A stretch of 64,000 nucleotides of DNA from Albugo candida (taxonomy: Eukaryota; Oomycota; Peronosporomycetes; Albuginales; Albuginaceae), in assembly GCA_905220665.1 (NCBI GenBank), contig CAJNAR010000020.1, positions 186,001 to 250,000 of the forward strand, written 5' to 3'. Each line of letters begins with the position of its first letter. Within the stretch, counting starts at the first letter, position 1. The notes beneath the pieces were generated by a model. It saw nothing but the letters and a program-made list of their open reading frames with translations. It had not been told where the DNA came from and made no database searches. Shown piece after piece: positions 44,690 to 55,866 of this stretch. The position numbers were made by a program, and so were the translations under genes.

Positions 44690-45470
44690 TTCCACTATGT
44701 TTATGGCTTTATGCCATACACATAACAGACTTTGAGAAGTAGGGAAGTGTTCTTGAATTCCTGAGATTAGCGTCAGCTCGTGATCAACGACAAAAAATTG
44801 GAAGAGATTCGTCCCTAATTGGTCCAAAGAAGTTTATTGCTGAAGAGTATGAGGATTGACTCTCGATCGTCATGATAACAATGCGACGGTAAATATTTCT
44901 ACATTAACGAGCACCCAACGAGATGCAACAACGTAAGCTTCAAAGCATTTGTCTTGCATGTGGCATCCACCAGAAAAATGTCATTGTGACTCCGAGCCAT
45001 CTCTGCAGATCTTGGATGGGTAAAGTACTGCACAGGTGGGAAATTTTTCCGTCATCATTGCTCACTATTGTTTCAACACCAAATTGCAATCTGCGAAATT
45101 TATTTACAAGGGCATCCATCGGTGCATGGCAATCTGAAGTTTCAAGAATTGCGGGCGGGCGGACGTTGTTCAGTTTTTTTCAGGCAAAACAAGTCCCCGA
45201 TCACTCCGCAAACATGTTTGAATGATATTCGTTGGGACCCCAGCATCATACAATCTAACTATTGTCTTGCCCATTTCTGTTTCGAGTCTGAGGTGGACAA
45301 GATGGGCGCTTGTGGAGGTGGATGGCATATGCTTATGATCCTCTTCAACCACGTGGAAAGTCCAATGCAGTTCACCTGTATGAATTTCAAGCGAAATGAA
45401 CAATTGTCAAGTACTGTCGAGGTCTTTCGTGTTTTAGTCTCTTCCGATAGACCAAGCCGATTGCAGTAAG
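44690..45470 (-). pseudogene. MULE transposase remnant 3
   Basis: Minus frames carry an N-terminal FAR1-like part (EMGKTIVRLYDAGVPTNIIQ, 45170-45403) and, nearer 44700-44820, the catalytic block FFVVDHELTLISGIQEHFPT followed by LLCVWH. It is cut off at the end of element A near 44660, so the C-terminal half is missing. Confidence 0.65.
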
Positions 45471-45873
45471 ACCCTCAATGGGCACATTTGTAGTGGACCG
45501 TATAGTGCCCTTTACGCTGCTTGCAGGGTGATTTTGTCACTATCCCATAGCTTGGGGTGGCAGCGAATTCATTCAATGCCTTTCCATCGCTTTGCGACAA
45601 CAATATTTGACTCCAGTAAGTCCGGTTGGTGGCTGCATCAATTTGTTCTGAATATTGACATCAGATTCTTTCGTGTATTTTGAATTTATTTTTTGTTTGA
45701 GCCGTTACTATTGCGCAGCTCGTTGAATATTTCTGCATGGTAGGGAGGGAAGCGAGGAAATCCGAGATCGTGGAAACGTGTAAGGTATTATGTATCTAAT
45801 TTACGTAGATGCAGTGATACAGTCACCCTAGCAATAAATTTGCGAGCCTTTAGTTTTAATTCACCCTCTTGAT
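45471..45873. other. Spacer between MULE remnant 3 and element E
   Basis: No gene or repeat recognised. Confidence 0.4.
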
Positions 45874-48800
45874 AGCACTCACTTACTCCCTAATTCATTG
45901 GCCAAAATCCACTGAAATTTACTTTAGACGAAAATCAATATTCACTCGTAAAACTACTACCACTCAACTCACTACCACCCATCCCACTCGAAAGGAAAAA
46001 AAATCAGATTCTCAGCTTTCTAGATCAAATGTCCAATCTCTTATATCGCGAATACCCACAGAGAAAAAGCTAAGGCTGTTATTTTTTATATCAAAAATAG
46101 CTTTTCATAATTTCTGAAACGTTTTGTTTATGAATGCAGATTTCTTATGTCCTCAATAAAAGCTCCTTTTGGTTATATACGTATTAAAGCAGATCTATGG
46201 TGTATAGTGCAAGATAGTTATAATCAGGACGTTTAATCGGTAGACAAGAGTTCTTCCTCTTCACATAAAAGATTTCAATGCAGCAAAACGAATTTCATTA
46301 TATTTAAGTACATAGGCAACGATTTGAGGTAATGGACGCCACTTGCTCGTAACTTCATTTTTGATGGACTAGTAGTCCTTTGGAATTCGGTCAATTTTCG
46401 GCCATTTTCTATAGGACGAGCGATATTTGGCCGCCCGAAAATCAAGGATTTTGGATTTTTTTCGATTTGAAATGTTTGAATTAATCAATTTATTCATCAA
46501 CCCACTATAGAAGCCCAAAGTTGTGTTTTCCGGAACCCCTACTTCAGGTTCATAGTAATGGGAATGCTCACACAGTAAAACCTGTTGAACTTGATACTAT
46601 TAAGACCGACCTTTTTTATTCAGTGTGTATGCCAAGTTATTGATTATGAAACGATCTCCCAGAGTATGGTCCCGTTAATGTAGTATCAAGCCGTGAGGCA
46701 GTTCATGTCCATCAGGATTGAATTTGGTACGCGTCGGTGAGAGAATGACGGCATACTCCGCAGCTTTAGCACTTAACTCTTCGTGGTAAATATCCATATA
46801 TCACTGAGATTTTCGATAGTAGTTCTTTATCTCGTCCACACTGACCGAATTCAATGCTTTTGGCACCATGTCCTTTCGTCCAGTCCATGAATAATTGCAG
46901 TGATTTCGTACGTACCGCTTGGCAGAGCCCCAAAACTTCTCGTTGAAGTTGAGTTCGCAATGAAATTCTGGATAAAATATTATCATGGGGCCGGCACCAA
47001 CAATCGCCAAACGTTTCCGGATCAAGCTGATAAAATGCAATAAGCTACTTTAACATGCACTTATGGCGAAGAATGTCCGGTTGATTTACCATGATTTTTC
47101 TGCCTCAGCAATCCAGTTCGGTTGGAGGACATTTCACGCGACAGTCAGGTGTAAGGACTGCACGCCAAAGTCCTCGTTCTTCAGAGACAAGTTTGATACC
47201 CTTTGCCTTGCCACGAAGTTTTTCAATTAGATGATTTTCTGGATAAACCTATTCCTGGTAAATTCCATTTCCACAAGTCGTGTATCGCATCAGATGTTGT
47301 TTGCCACCAGGGCCCAGGTTCATGCGGTTTGCACAGAGCGCATCATCAAAAAGGCAGCGTGGCTGGTGGCATTGTCAAAGGCAAAGAGGGCCTGCATGCC
47401 TGGGAATTGTGCCTCAAAGATGGAGATTGCTCGATCAAGCACCTGGTTGTAGAGGTCTATTGCCTCCCACCATCCGTCTATTTTTACTGGATTCCAAGGG
47501 GAATGATCACACATGCTTTTTCTGGCAGCGTCGGAAACTACTCTTTTTTTCTCTTGGTCCAGGGCGAGACGTCTCGAAATTGGACAAAGGAAGTCACTGA
47601 CATGAATGGATATCCCTTGGCCTTTCTTGCGCAATGGTTGTTCTCCATCCGGCATCCAAAGGCGCTTCAACGCATCATTGGCAACAAACGTACTTTCATC
47701 ATGGGTCACCAGAAGAAGTGGTTGAATGTTCGCTGCTGGCCATATTACATCATCTTGGTTTTTCTCGAAATGATCATCTTTTGCAGGGAAAACAGGCATG
47801 CGAGCATCAAGTTTATCTAATCTGGCCAGAAACTTTTGGCGATACTCAATAATATCTTCTCTTTCATGACCATCTATGTAAATCACCTTCGCAACTTTGC
47901 GGGAGGTTATGTCTAAGGACTGTAGTCAGCGCATCATCGTTCGTTCAAATATTTTTGGGCAAATAAGTTACTTTAACACTGGGAGGGTTTCTTCATTCGT
48001 GTGTTTTGAAAAGGTTGCAATTTCGACGTTGAACTTATGTGCACGGAGCTATTGCTTTAGGGTAATGATGCAGTACTCGTCCAGGAGAAAAAATTGATCA
48101 CTTGGCGTGTTTCCCTTGATTCTACTGAGGCAGAGACCCGTCTTACATAAACGATTCAGCATATGTCCTTATTGATATAGAAAAGTGAACCCCTCTTCCT
48201 GCTGCATCTGATATAGAGGAACTTGCCGCTTTCTTCATTTATCCTATTTTGAGTAGTCGAAAGTACCCGAGTAGCGCTGCTTCACGCGCATGTGCTGCAT
48301 TGCTCTTCCCGTTTGGCCTCGATTTAAGTTTTTGAGATTCTCAACTGCCAAACTGATCTCATCTTTGGCCCACTCAAAACTCTCGTCTACATCGGATTCA
48401 TCATCCAAGTCTGCATCATTTGCGTTATTCACATCCACTTCAGCACCAACTTCTGTAAACATTGGTTTCAGCGTCTAGTATTCAGTCAACGGTTTGGTTC
48501 CTCTCGCAGCATCATTCAGCACCGCCTCTTGCGTCTTTGTGTGCATGACAATTTCCCAGCTACCGCACTGGTCGGTTGCTGTCGTTGGACAGCACTGGGA
48601 GAACAGCTCTCTCAATATTCCCACAATCCTGTCATCATCTTCCACTTCATTTTCGTTCTCCATCTGAGATTTATTTTCACTGCAGCCACTGCTACTTTCA
48701 AGTCATGCACATCACCATGGACATCAATTTTCTGCTTCTTGTTATCTGCAGCATGTACTGATGCCATGTACAAGTGTTTCTTTTATTTTTTGAGACGTGG

Positions 48801-49247
48801 CATGGTCACTTTAAGGAGCTTTAAGTGCAAACAAATACGGAGATCGTTATGAACTTCTGAAGTGATATCCACAAATCTTGTCCATAGAGCACATCCTATT
48901 TTATGGATCCTCCAATAGTGCTTTACGGAACCCCTAAAGATTATCGCGATTGATTAATCTACCTACATACACTACACCTGATTGGCTAACAGAACCGGTT
49001 ATTGGCACGTTAGAAGTATAGGCTGTATTCAACAAATTTTTGAAATTTGGCCGCATAATTAGGGGGAGGGTGTCGGTTATAAGTGTCTTGCACTATGTGT
49101 GCTGAGTGTATAAGGTCAATCACTTGAGTTCAATTTATAGTGTGTTTTTGCCGAGGTGTAGTTGGAAGTGAGTCACCGCGCGTGATAGATGAGTGATGAT
49201 TATCAATGAATTCTAGCCAATAAATTGGGGAGGGGTGAGTGAATGCT
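45874..49247. mobile_element. TIR element E with DDE transposase
   Basis: The left end 45874-45915 (AGCACTCACTTACTCCC, then ATTCATTGGCCAAAAT) and right end 49205-49247 are imperfect inverted copies. Between them lies the minus-strand IS630/Tc1-like transposase remnant. Whether E is the transposase's own element or simply shares its space is an inference. Confidence 0.5.
46766..48663 (-). pseudogene. IS630/Tc1-like DDE transposase remnant
   Basis: Minus frames in order: an acidic N-terminal part (48475-48663, 48244-48462), then 47320-47886 with VTHDESTFVANDALKRLWMP, GEQPLRKKGQGISIHVSDFL and ALFAFDNATSHA, and finally 46766-47040 with FYPEFHCELNFNEKFWGSAK. The first Asp (HDES), second Asp (FDN) and the ELNF-x-E-x-x-W box fit the D-D-E layout of IS630/Tc1-mariner enzymes. 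This subtype is common in fungi and other eukaryotes as unnamed 'DDE superfamily endonucleases'. Frameshifts and stops separate the blocks, so it is inactive. Confidence 0.8.
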
Positions 49248-49344
49248 AACGCCTACTTGAATTTATATTGGGTTACACAAATAAGCCAATCAGAGGTGAT
49301 TTGTCTGTGGCGTTGTCAAAACGTCTGTGGCAATAGTCACACCC

Positions 49345-50400
49345 TTGAAAAAATCCTGACCAGACATGATGAGATAACCTCATCGTCTATCCGGCATATT
49401 CTATTCCCTAAAATCTTGACTTGGACAGAAATAAATATCTCTAGACTGCGCTGTTCATTGTCCTCCGATATTGTTGATCCGATCATAGGAAGTCGTATCA
49501 ACAAATTCAGGATATTGGAAACGCACAAACAAGACGACAAATTACAATGCGTGTCCCCAATCAAGGTCCAATATCAGACGGTGTAAGTGTGAATGGACCT
49601 ACATTAGTCTAAAGCGGCAAACTCTATTGCAGATAAATTTACTGCCTCAAAGGAGTACCTATTGCTCTGTTGTTTGATCAATACATAATACCTCTATGAG
49701 CATCTTTAAAATCAGAGACGGAGTACTTTTAGAAATTTAGAAGCAAACACATAAGATCAAGCACAGGGAAGAATTGGAAGAGAGGGACATATTTCTGGAA
49801 GAACTTTCTTTTTAATTTTTTGTTATGCTCTACTTAAATGATAAAAAGTCACGGATACATATACAGAGCTCTCTCGACTCGAGAAATAGGTGAAGTATGC
49901 TTCGTATGGGACGTTATCTACGGGATAACACCATAGAATTTGTGTATGCATGACCTTGAGCGTGTATCCGTGCACAACATGAAAAAGCTTTCTTTACAGG
50001 ATCTTATGTAGCATCAGGATCGTTCGATAATTGCTTTATCAAGGCCTAGAATTAAATCTATGAGATTGCATTCCTTCATTTTCTTATGAACCTATGACTC
50101 GTTTACACACTTAAACAATCCAGACTTGTTAGCATGTACATGACGGATTAGTTGAAGATGGGTGTGTTGTTGTCAAGTTACGCTATCGGACGATGCATGT
50201 TGGTAACGGCACATGATTACTGATCTGCGTCGAGGCGATTTGTAATGTGCGACTATACGCTTAGTAATGCGCGGTATGGAAAACTATCAAGGTATAGTCG
50301 AAAAAACCAAGAGGCTTAGAGTGGCAAGAGAGTTTGCGAACTAAGAACCTAGGTATATTTAGTATTCAGTTTTCCACCTGCTGAGCACTACGCATCTTTT
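49345..50400. other. Spacer between the nested TIR cluster and Copia fragment 2
   Basis: No gene recognised. A 75-codon minus frame at 49337-49564 has fairly protein-like composition and could be a further MULE fragment, but nothing diagnostic is seen. Confidence 0.4.
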
Positions 50401-50408
50401 AACAGGGT

Positions 50409-52665
50409 ATGAGCCCAACAGCTGGTTCTGACAGCGCACTAATCGCACCAAACCCAGTCAGCTTTGGCGACGGTCACGAAAGCACCGAAGCGTTTCCTGC
50501 AGTAACTCAAGGCGTATCGACGGCCCACGAGAGGGGCGATGACGTCAACGCCCAAATACTAGCGACTCTCGTCGACCTGCAAACGCGATGAAAACGACCG
50601 TATTATGGGAGCGATTGAGTCGAGGATGTTTCTCTCTGCACTTGCCAATCGTCGCGGTGGTACACCGATGCACATCGACGCACAAGGGCACTCGCCGATG
50701 CGTCCAAGAACTGGGAAAGACCGCACAAGTGTATCTTAGCAAGGAGCTGCCCTGAACGCGACGCAGCCAGGATGGTAGGCATCACAAACAGCTCCACCGG
50801 TGCGTGCGCCGTATTCAGACATAGATTACGCGGCGGCGCAGGATTATGCGCGTCGGATGAAGCCAGACGCACAGCAAGCAATGAGAGTTCCGGACGAGCG
50901 TCAAAGAAGATTGACTATCCGGAAATTCGATGGCTCCGAGCTTTATCGAGGCTTAGGATCCGGTTTTCTAGACCGGAGAAGGACATTCATGCTTCAGGTC
51001 CAGTACGCTTAAGAGACATATGGTTTCGACAGGTCCGAAGACGAAAAGACTGACCTTCTTGGTCACTACCTTAGTTGCACGGCCGAGCGCTACTACAACA
51101 AGCAGATCCAGACATTGTGGTATCAGACACCAACGCTTGCTCACGTTATGGAGCGTCTTCATCAGACATTCAAGACAAGTATCATATCGTCCGAGTCGAT
51201 GAAGCTTTTTACAGCGAAGAAAGATCTAAAGAGAAGCTGCCCCAGCATTACGTTTACTTGGTGGTGGTGAGCGATGCGTGTGGCGGCGCTGATGCGCAAG
51301 TGCTTGAGAACATTGTGCACCATGCGTCGACTGCGCTTCACACGGTACTAATGGCCAAGTACTACGGCAGTCGTCCTGAATAACTTGCTCAAGCCGAAGA
51401 GCTTGAACTTGGCAAGGGCGTCGTAACACACGTTGCTGAAAGCAAGCCACGCGTTGATACGCGCACGTGTTTTGAGTGTGGCAAGTTCTGGCACATCTGG
51501 TCGGTCTGTACTGACGAAAGGAAGAAGGCGAAGAGAAACAATGGCATCAAGCGGAGTTGGAGAAATAATGCCAGGACAAAGTACATTGTTAACCACACTT
51601 TGTCTATACAAGATGCCAAGGCCCAGGATAGATTATGGATTCCGGGCAGTGGATCTAGGAGGCACCTCTTCAATGATGAGGCAAAATAATGTGATGACCA
51701 ATGCCTGGTCGCCAACGGAAAAACGCTTCGTCTTACATTGGCCGGAAATGTGATGATTCACGTGATGGCATGCGGAAAAGCTAGTATTATACGACTTACA
51801 GAAGTCTAGTACGCACCGCTGCTAACGCGCAATATCGCTGTCGTACGGTAATCTTGAGCTTAGAGGTTACGGCCTCTAGTATAAGAATAACAGGAAAGCC
51901 CTTAACGCCCTCAATACCGGCTCCGTCGTGCTCGACGTGGCGATGTGCAACAACGTGCTCGTCATCGAGGCGTGAGAAAAAAGAGCTAACGAAGGGATAT
52001 TGAAGACGTTCATTGCTGCGATTGATGAAGAAAAAAATCAGGAAGTTGATGAAGGTGTGCATTCAGGAACGCTCATGCACTTTCACCAACTTTTCGGCCA
52101 TCTATCCTACAACACTATTGAGAGAGCGGTGCGTGATCCTAGATCTGGAATCCGGCTTACTGATAAGGAGAGAGTGACGTGTCACATGCACGCAAGAGAA
52201 GAAGTCAAAGAGCGCGCAGTCCAAGAAGGACACAGGCGTGCATTCACCGATTTACCGTATTGGTGGTGTTATCTGTTCGGACCTCAAAGGGCCCATGTCA
52301 CCAAAAGATCGAGTGGGAAATCGGTATCTTGTCAGCTTCGTGGATCACAAGAGAGATTACTGCCGCGTGTTTCTCGCACGCATAAAGGATCAAGAGTCGA
52401 AGAAGTTTGAGTATTTCTTAATCTTCTTTGAGAAGCGTTTCAGTTGCCGGGTCCATGTTCTGCGAACGGACGGTGGTTGGGAATACAAGAATGTGGATTT
52501 TATTTGCTGGCGTGGCGAGACAAGTGAGCGAGGCGCGCAACCAAGCTACAGATGGAAAAGCCGAGCGTTTGCACAAAACGTTCCCAAAGAATGGCGCGCT
52601 CTATGATATTCGCAAGAAAACTCCCGCTGTCTTTCTGGGGTGACGCGGTCGAATACTCGGCGCTG
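50409..52665 (+). mobile_element. Copia fragment 2 (gag to integrase), truncated
   Basis: Plus-strand frames with many breaks: gag (LTIRKFDGSELYRGLGSGFL, 50920-50970), a CCHC knuckle CFECGKFWHIWSVC (51473-51515; the His position is kept), a decayed protease (WIPGSGSRRHL, near 51640), gag-pre-integrase (LMHFHQLFGHLSYNTIERAV, 52070-52125) and integrase (GGVICSDLKGPMSPKDRVGN, then RVHVLRTDGGWEY). The frame ends at GDAVEYSALGL, where the hAT repeats begin. No RT, RNase H or LTR was found, so it is a truncated copy. It is related to, but distinct from, the full Copia. Confidence 0.82.
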
Positions 52666-52709
52666 GGGCTGCAAATGGATCTAGATTCACTGGATCTGGA
52701 TTTTTTTTC

Positions 52710-52835
52710 AGATCCAGATCCATTTAGCAAACGGATCCTATTCTTAGATCCAGATCCATTTAACAAATGGATCCAACTCACAGATCCAGATCCATTTAGC
52801 AAATGGATCCAACTCACAGATCCAGATCCAGATCC
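52710..52835. repeat. Three 36-bp tandem repeats plus a partial, hAT left end
   Basis: Units at 52710-52745, 52746-52781 and 52782-52817, each AGATCCAGATCCATTTANCA followed by a A.GGATCC.A core, then a partial unit of repeated AGATCC. Confidence 0.9.
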
Positions 52836-52866
52836 ACCAAGATCTCATAAAAATATAAAAATAAAT

Positions 52867-54991
52867 TTAATTGAAATATGAGTCTATGGTATTTTCAAGT
52901 AGTTCTCCCTTATTTTGAAAAGTAATTTTTTCATTATCAGCCCCTGATCTTGAACAACTTAAATGGTAACTAGGACTAGTTTTTTTGGACATGAGCCAAT
53001 CTTTTGTGCAGATCAAAGCTTCTACTGCTAGGAGGGAGGCTAATCGAAGATCTAAAATCATCCAGGATTCGTCCTCCAGAGCTGAAAGCTTGCTCAGAGG
53101 CAACCGATATTGCAGGAATTGCCATGACGTCAACAGCAATTTGAGACAATAGAGGAAAGTTTTCGTGGTTTGATTTCCACCACTCTAGTATAGAGAGATC
53201 AGCTTGGAGAGGGTAAGCGGGTTCTTTCTGGTATATCTCAAATTCCGACTTTGTTTGCATCTGGCTGGTATTTTGAGAGGCTTTCAGAAAGTTTAAAAAT
53301 CCTGCTTGCTCACTGAAGGTAGCCTCAATAATATTTGCAAAATATATAGAAGAGTTGAGTTGCGAGATAGAATCATCTTGTCTGATATTATCAAGTCTGT
53401 ATTTGTCGAGGAATGCTAGGAAACTAAAAGTGGTGTAATTAGCCTTTGTCTTGAACAGGTAAAAAGTATATCCAAAAGCTACCTTGATTCCAAGTCTACC
53501 ATCTTATCAATGCATACACTGCATCAACTTGTTCAAAAACATATGAAAAGTATCTCATCTTGTAATGAGGATCAAAGGATAGTGGCAAAAGAAAGATTCT
53601 TCTCTGAGGGCTGATTTCTTCCATACTCCGATTTTTTTTCAATTTTGCCTCCATAGGCTGGCTTATACTCCTGATGAAATCATTGGGATGAGTCTTCCCG
53701 ACCTCAATAGTTTTTAGCACTGCCAAAGAAGAGTGAACACAAGATGAGCTGTTGGAATAACTGCATCCCGAAAGATCTAAAGTTGCTGCAATAAGGAGCA
53801 TTAGCCGAAACCTTTGCAATTGTGTAAATGTGTTAACAACAAAGTGCAATTACCTTGCTTGAAAATTTTAAAAAAACCAGCCAGTCTTCATTTATCCCAT
53901 TCTTTTACTGAAATCTCTTCGAACGGTTTCTGATCGGCAAGGGCATTGAAGATACTTATGTACGGAAAGGTGCTTAACATATCATTTGTCGAGTTCCAGC
54001 GAGTTGCAACATCTGGTTTTGGCTGGGCTGTCGTGGAAGGGATACTGGAATCATTTCCAATCGCTGCTTTCCACAAGCGTTTGCGAGCAGGCGACGATCT
54101 AATCCATTTTATGTTGGACCGAAATTGAAAAGAAATTGCAGTATGAGGTGAAATTCAAATAAGGAATACCACTATGATTGATTGTTTAATTACCAAAGAT
54201 TACTCTGAAGCATTCATCCCGTCATCGACTATCAAATTCAAGATGTGTGCAATGCACTTTCCATGAAAGTATTTGGGATCTTGATTTCTACTTCTAAATG
54301 TTGAATAATATGGCCAACCGCCACCCTGTTTGATGAAGCATTATCAAGGGCGAGGGTCATCATCTTTGAAGTTGAAGCCACCACTCCCAGGAAATCTGTA
54401 GATATATCTTTGCCAGTGTGTCCTCCTGTCAAATCACGAAAGCTGTTTACCTTTTTGTTGAACTTGTATCCTGAAGTGATCCATTGCGCAGCCACTGCCA
54501 TGTAGTTAATGTTTTGATTAGAAGTCCAAATATCTGAGGTAAAAGATATTCTAGAATTGGAGGCCGCAATGTCAGCCATGATTTCCGCTGTCATCTTCTG
54601 TAGTTGAGTCAACATTTTGGCTTTGACAGTTGCTCTGCTGATAGCTTTGAAGTTTGGCTGTAAAGTTTCCATCAGGCTGCGGAATCCAGAAAGTTCCACA
54701 TGAGATAATGTCAACTCACGAAGAATATTCATTCCGATTATCTCTCGTTGGCAACGTTTGATCATATTTCCAAATTGACTGGGAAGGTCTTGCGAAACTT
54801 AACACTGTTTGGGTTTCCCCTTTGGTGTCCACCTTATGCTTTTTGTAGTGCTTTATTACAGCAGATGTTCCTGTTTTAAAGCTCCGGACAGCAGAGCATT
54901 TGTTGTTGCACTTGGCTTTCAGATCCCTCTCGGGGGTTTTATACTCCTCGAAATCTTCCCAGACAGCTGAGGAGCGGCCCCGCTTTAGCAT
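52867..54991 (-). pseudogene. hAT transposase
   Basis: In minus order: BED finger SSAVWEDFEEYKTPERD with following C..C....H....H (54716-54991), RNase-H-like catalytic parts FTSDIWTSNQNINYMAVAAQ and LALDNASSN (54238-54765), DVATRWNSTNDML (53888-54076), DPHYKMRYFSYVF (53496-53849), and the hATC segment ILEWWKSNHENFPLLSQIAV, then DVMAIPAISVASEQAFSSGG (52976-53260). The blocks are in five separate frames. Some breaks could be short introns, but in-frame stops suggest decay. Of the remnants in this window it is among the better preserved. Confidence 0.8.
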
Positions 54992-55569
54992 TTGTTAGTT
55001 GATAGGACTTTCAAGAGCAGTTGATATTTGAGTTGCTACCTAGTTTTTAATTTTGTTGTCTTGTTGTGTGAGTATAACATAAATCACCCCTTAGCGGAGT
55101 ATATTCCTAACCTTATTTGAACATAACGCACTTATTCCAAGATATACATTCTACGTACACAATAATATCAACGATCTTTACACATTACAAGAATATACTG
55201 CAACAGGGGAGTCAGTTTCAGTATCAGTATTAGGGTCAGTTTCTCTGGGATTATTTCATTGACACCAGGACACCAAGGAATCTGTTCTGATTGTATGTCT
55301 GGATTTTTCTTTGTTATTATTTCGGGCAGCGGAATCCCGTTAAGCTGAGTGATGTGTTTCACCGGCCACAAAGGGTTTCTGGGGTTCGGCCAAAAGGAGC
55401 AGAGTTTTATTTTAACCTACCTCTGGAGCACAAATATCAGATCTACCCTGCAATATAATCTATAGAATATAATTCACGATATAGATTGTCATGAGTGGCA
55501 TATTTCACCAAAATTCTACATATGACCGTCATAGTTAGTACTTGGTAGATGCATGCTATATTTTTTGAT

Positions 55570-55670
55570 GCAAATGGATCTGGATCTAAAATTTAGATTC
55601 AGATCCAGATCTATTTAGGAAATAAACCCAACTCTCAGATCCAGATCCATTGGCCAAATGGATCCAACTT
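55570..55670. repeat. hAT right end, GATCCA-rich repeats
   Basis: Contains GCAAATGGATCTGGATCT, AGATCCAGATCTATTTAGGAAA and AGATCCAGATCCATTGGCC followed by AAATGGATCCAAC, clearly related to the 36-bp units at the left end. Confidence 0.8.
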
Positions 55671-55866
55671 TCGTCGCGACAAGGGCTGAAATGATAAATC
55701 CAGCACTACCCAGAAGTACGATAGTCAAAAAGGCTTTATCAGTAAAGTAATTCACGTTATAAGAAATAACTATCGAATTAGGTTTGTTACTCGCGCGAGA
55801 CTGTGATACCTTAGGGTGCGAATGAAAGTTGGAATGCACATTCTTGGAACAGCTTGGTCTTAACAA
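55671..55866 (-). CDS. Short frame with a predicted membrane segment, cut by the hAT end
   Basis: A minus frame with no ATG start: hydrophilic N-terminus, then YFTDKAFLTIVLLGSAGFII and SALVATK, a convincing transmembrane helix. It runs straight into the hAT repeat at about 55670, which supplies its stop. Possibly the 3' exon of a small membrane-protein gene disrupted by the transposon. No family recognised. Confidence 0.3.

Larger units (their letters stand above)
40755..49344. mobile_element. Outer TIR element D containing nested elements
   Basis: The left end 40755-40840 (GGGTGTGACTATCGCCACAG) matches the reverse complement of the right end 49245-49344 (ends CTGTGGCAATAGTCACACCC) over about 90 bp. 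The interval is 8.6 kb and contains elements A, B, C and E described below. I could not see a convincing 9-bp duplication at its borders. The TIR layout is Mutator-like. Confidence 0.65.
52671..55670 (-). mobile_element. hAT-superfamily DNA transposon
   Basis: A roughly 3.0-kb element carrying a minus-strand hAT transposase with BED zinc finger at its start and a hATC dimerisation domain at its end. Both ends are made of GATCCAGATCCA-type repeats (52671-52835 and 55570-55670). The exact TIR and the 8-bp duplication could not be fixed, because the ends are internally repetitive. Confidence 0.75.

Noticed and set aside
44666..44700. Idea that MULE remnant 3 and MULE 1 are two halves of one gene split by element D
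   Set aside because: Both contain overlapping core regions (each has its own catalytic block), so they are separate copies.
47203..47820. 205-codon plus frame
   Set aside because: Antisense to the DDE transposase core, which has recognisable catalytic blocks.
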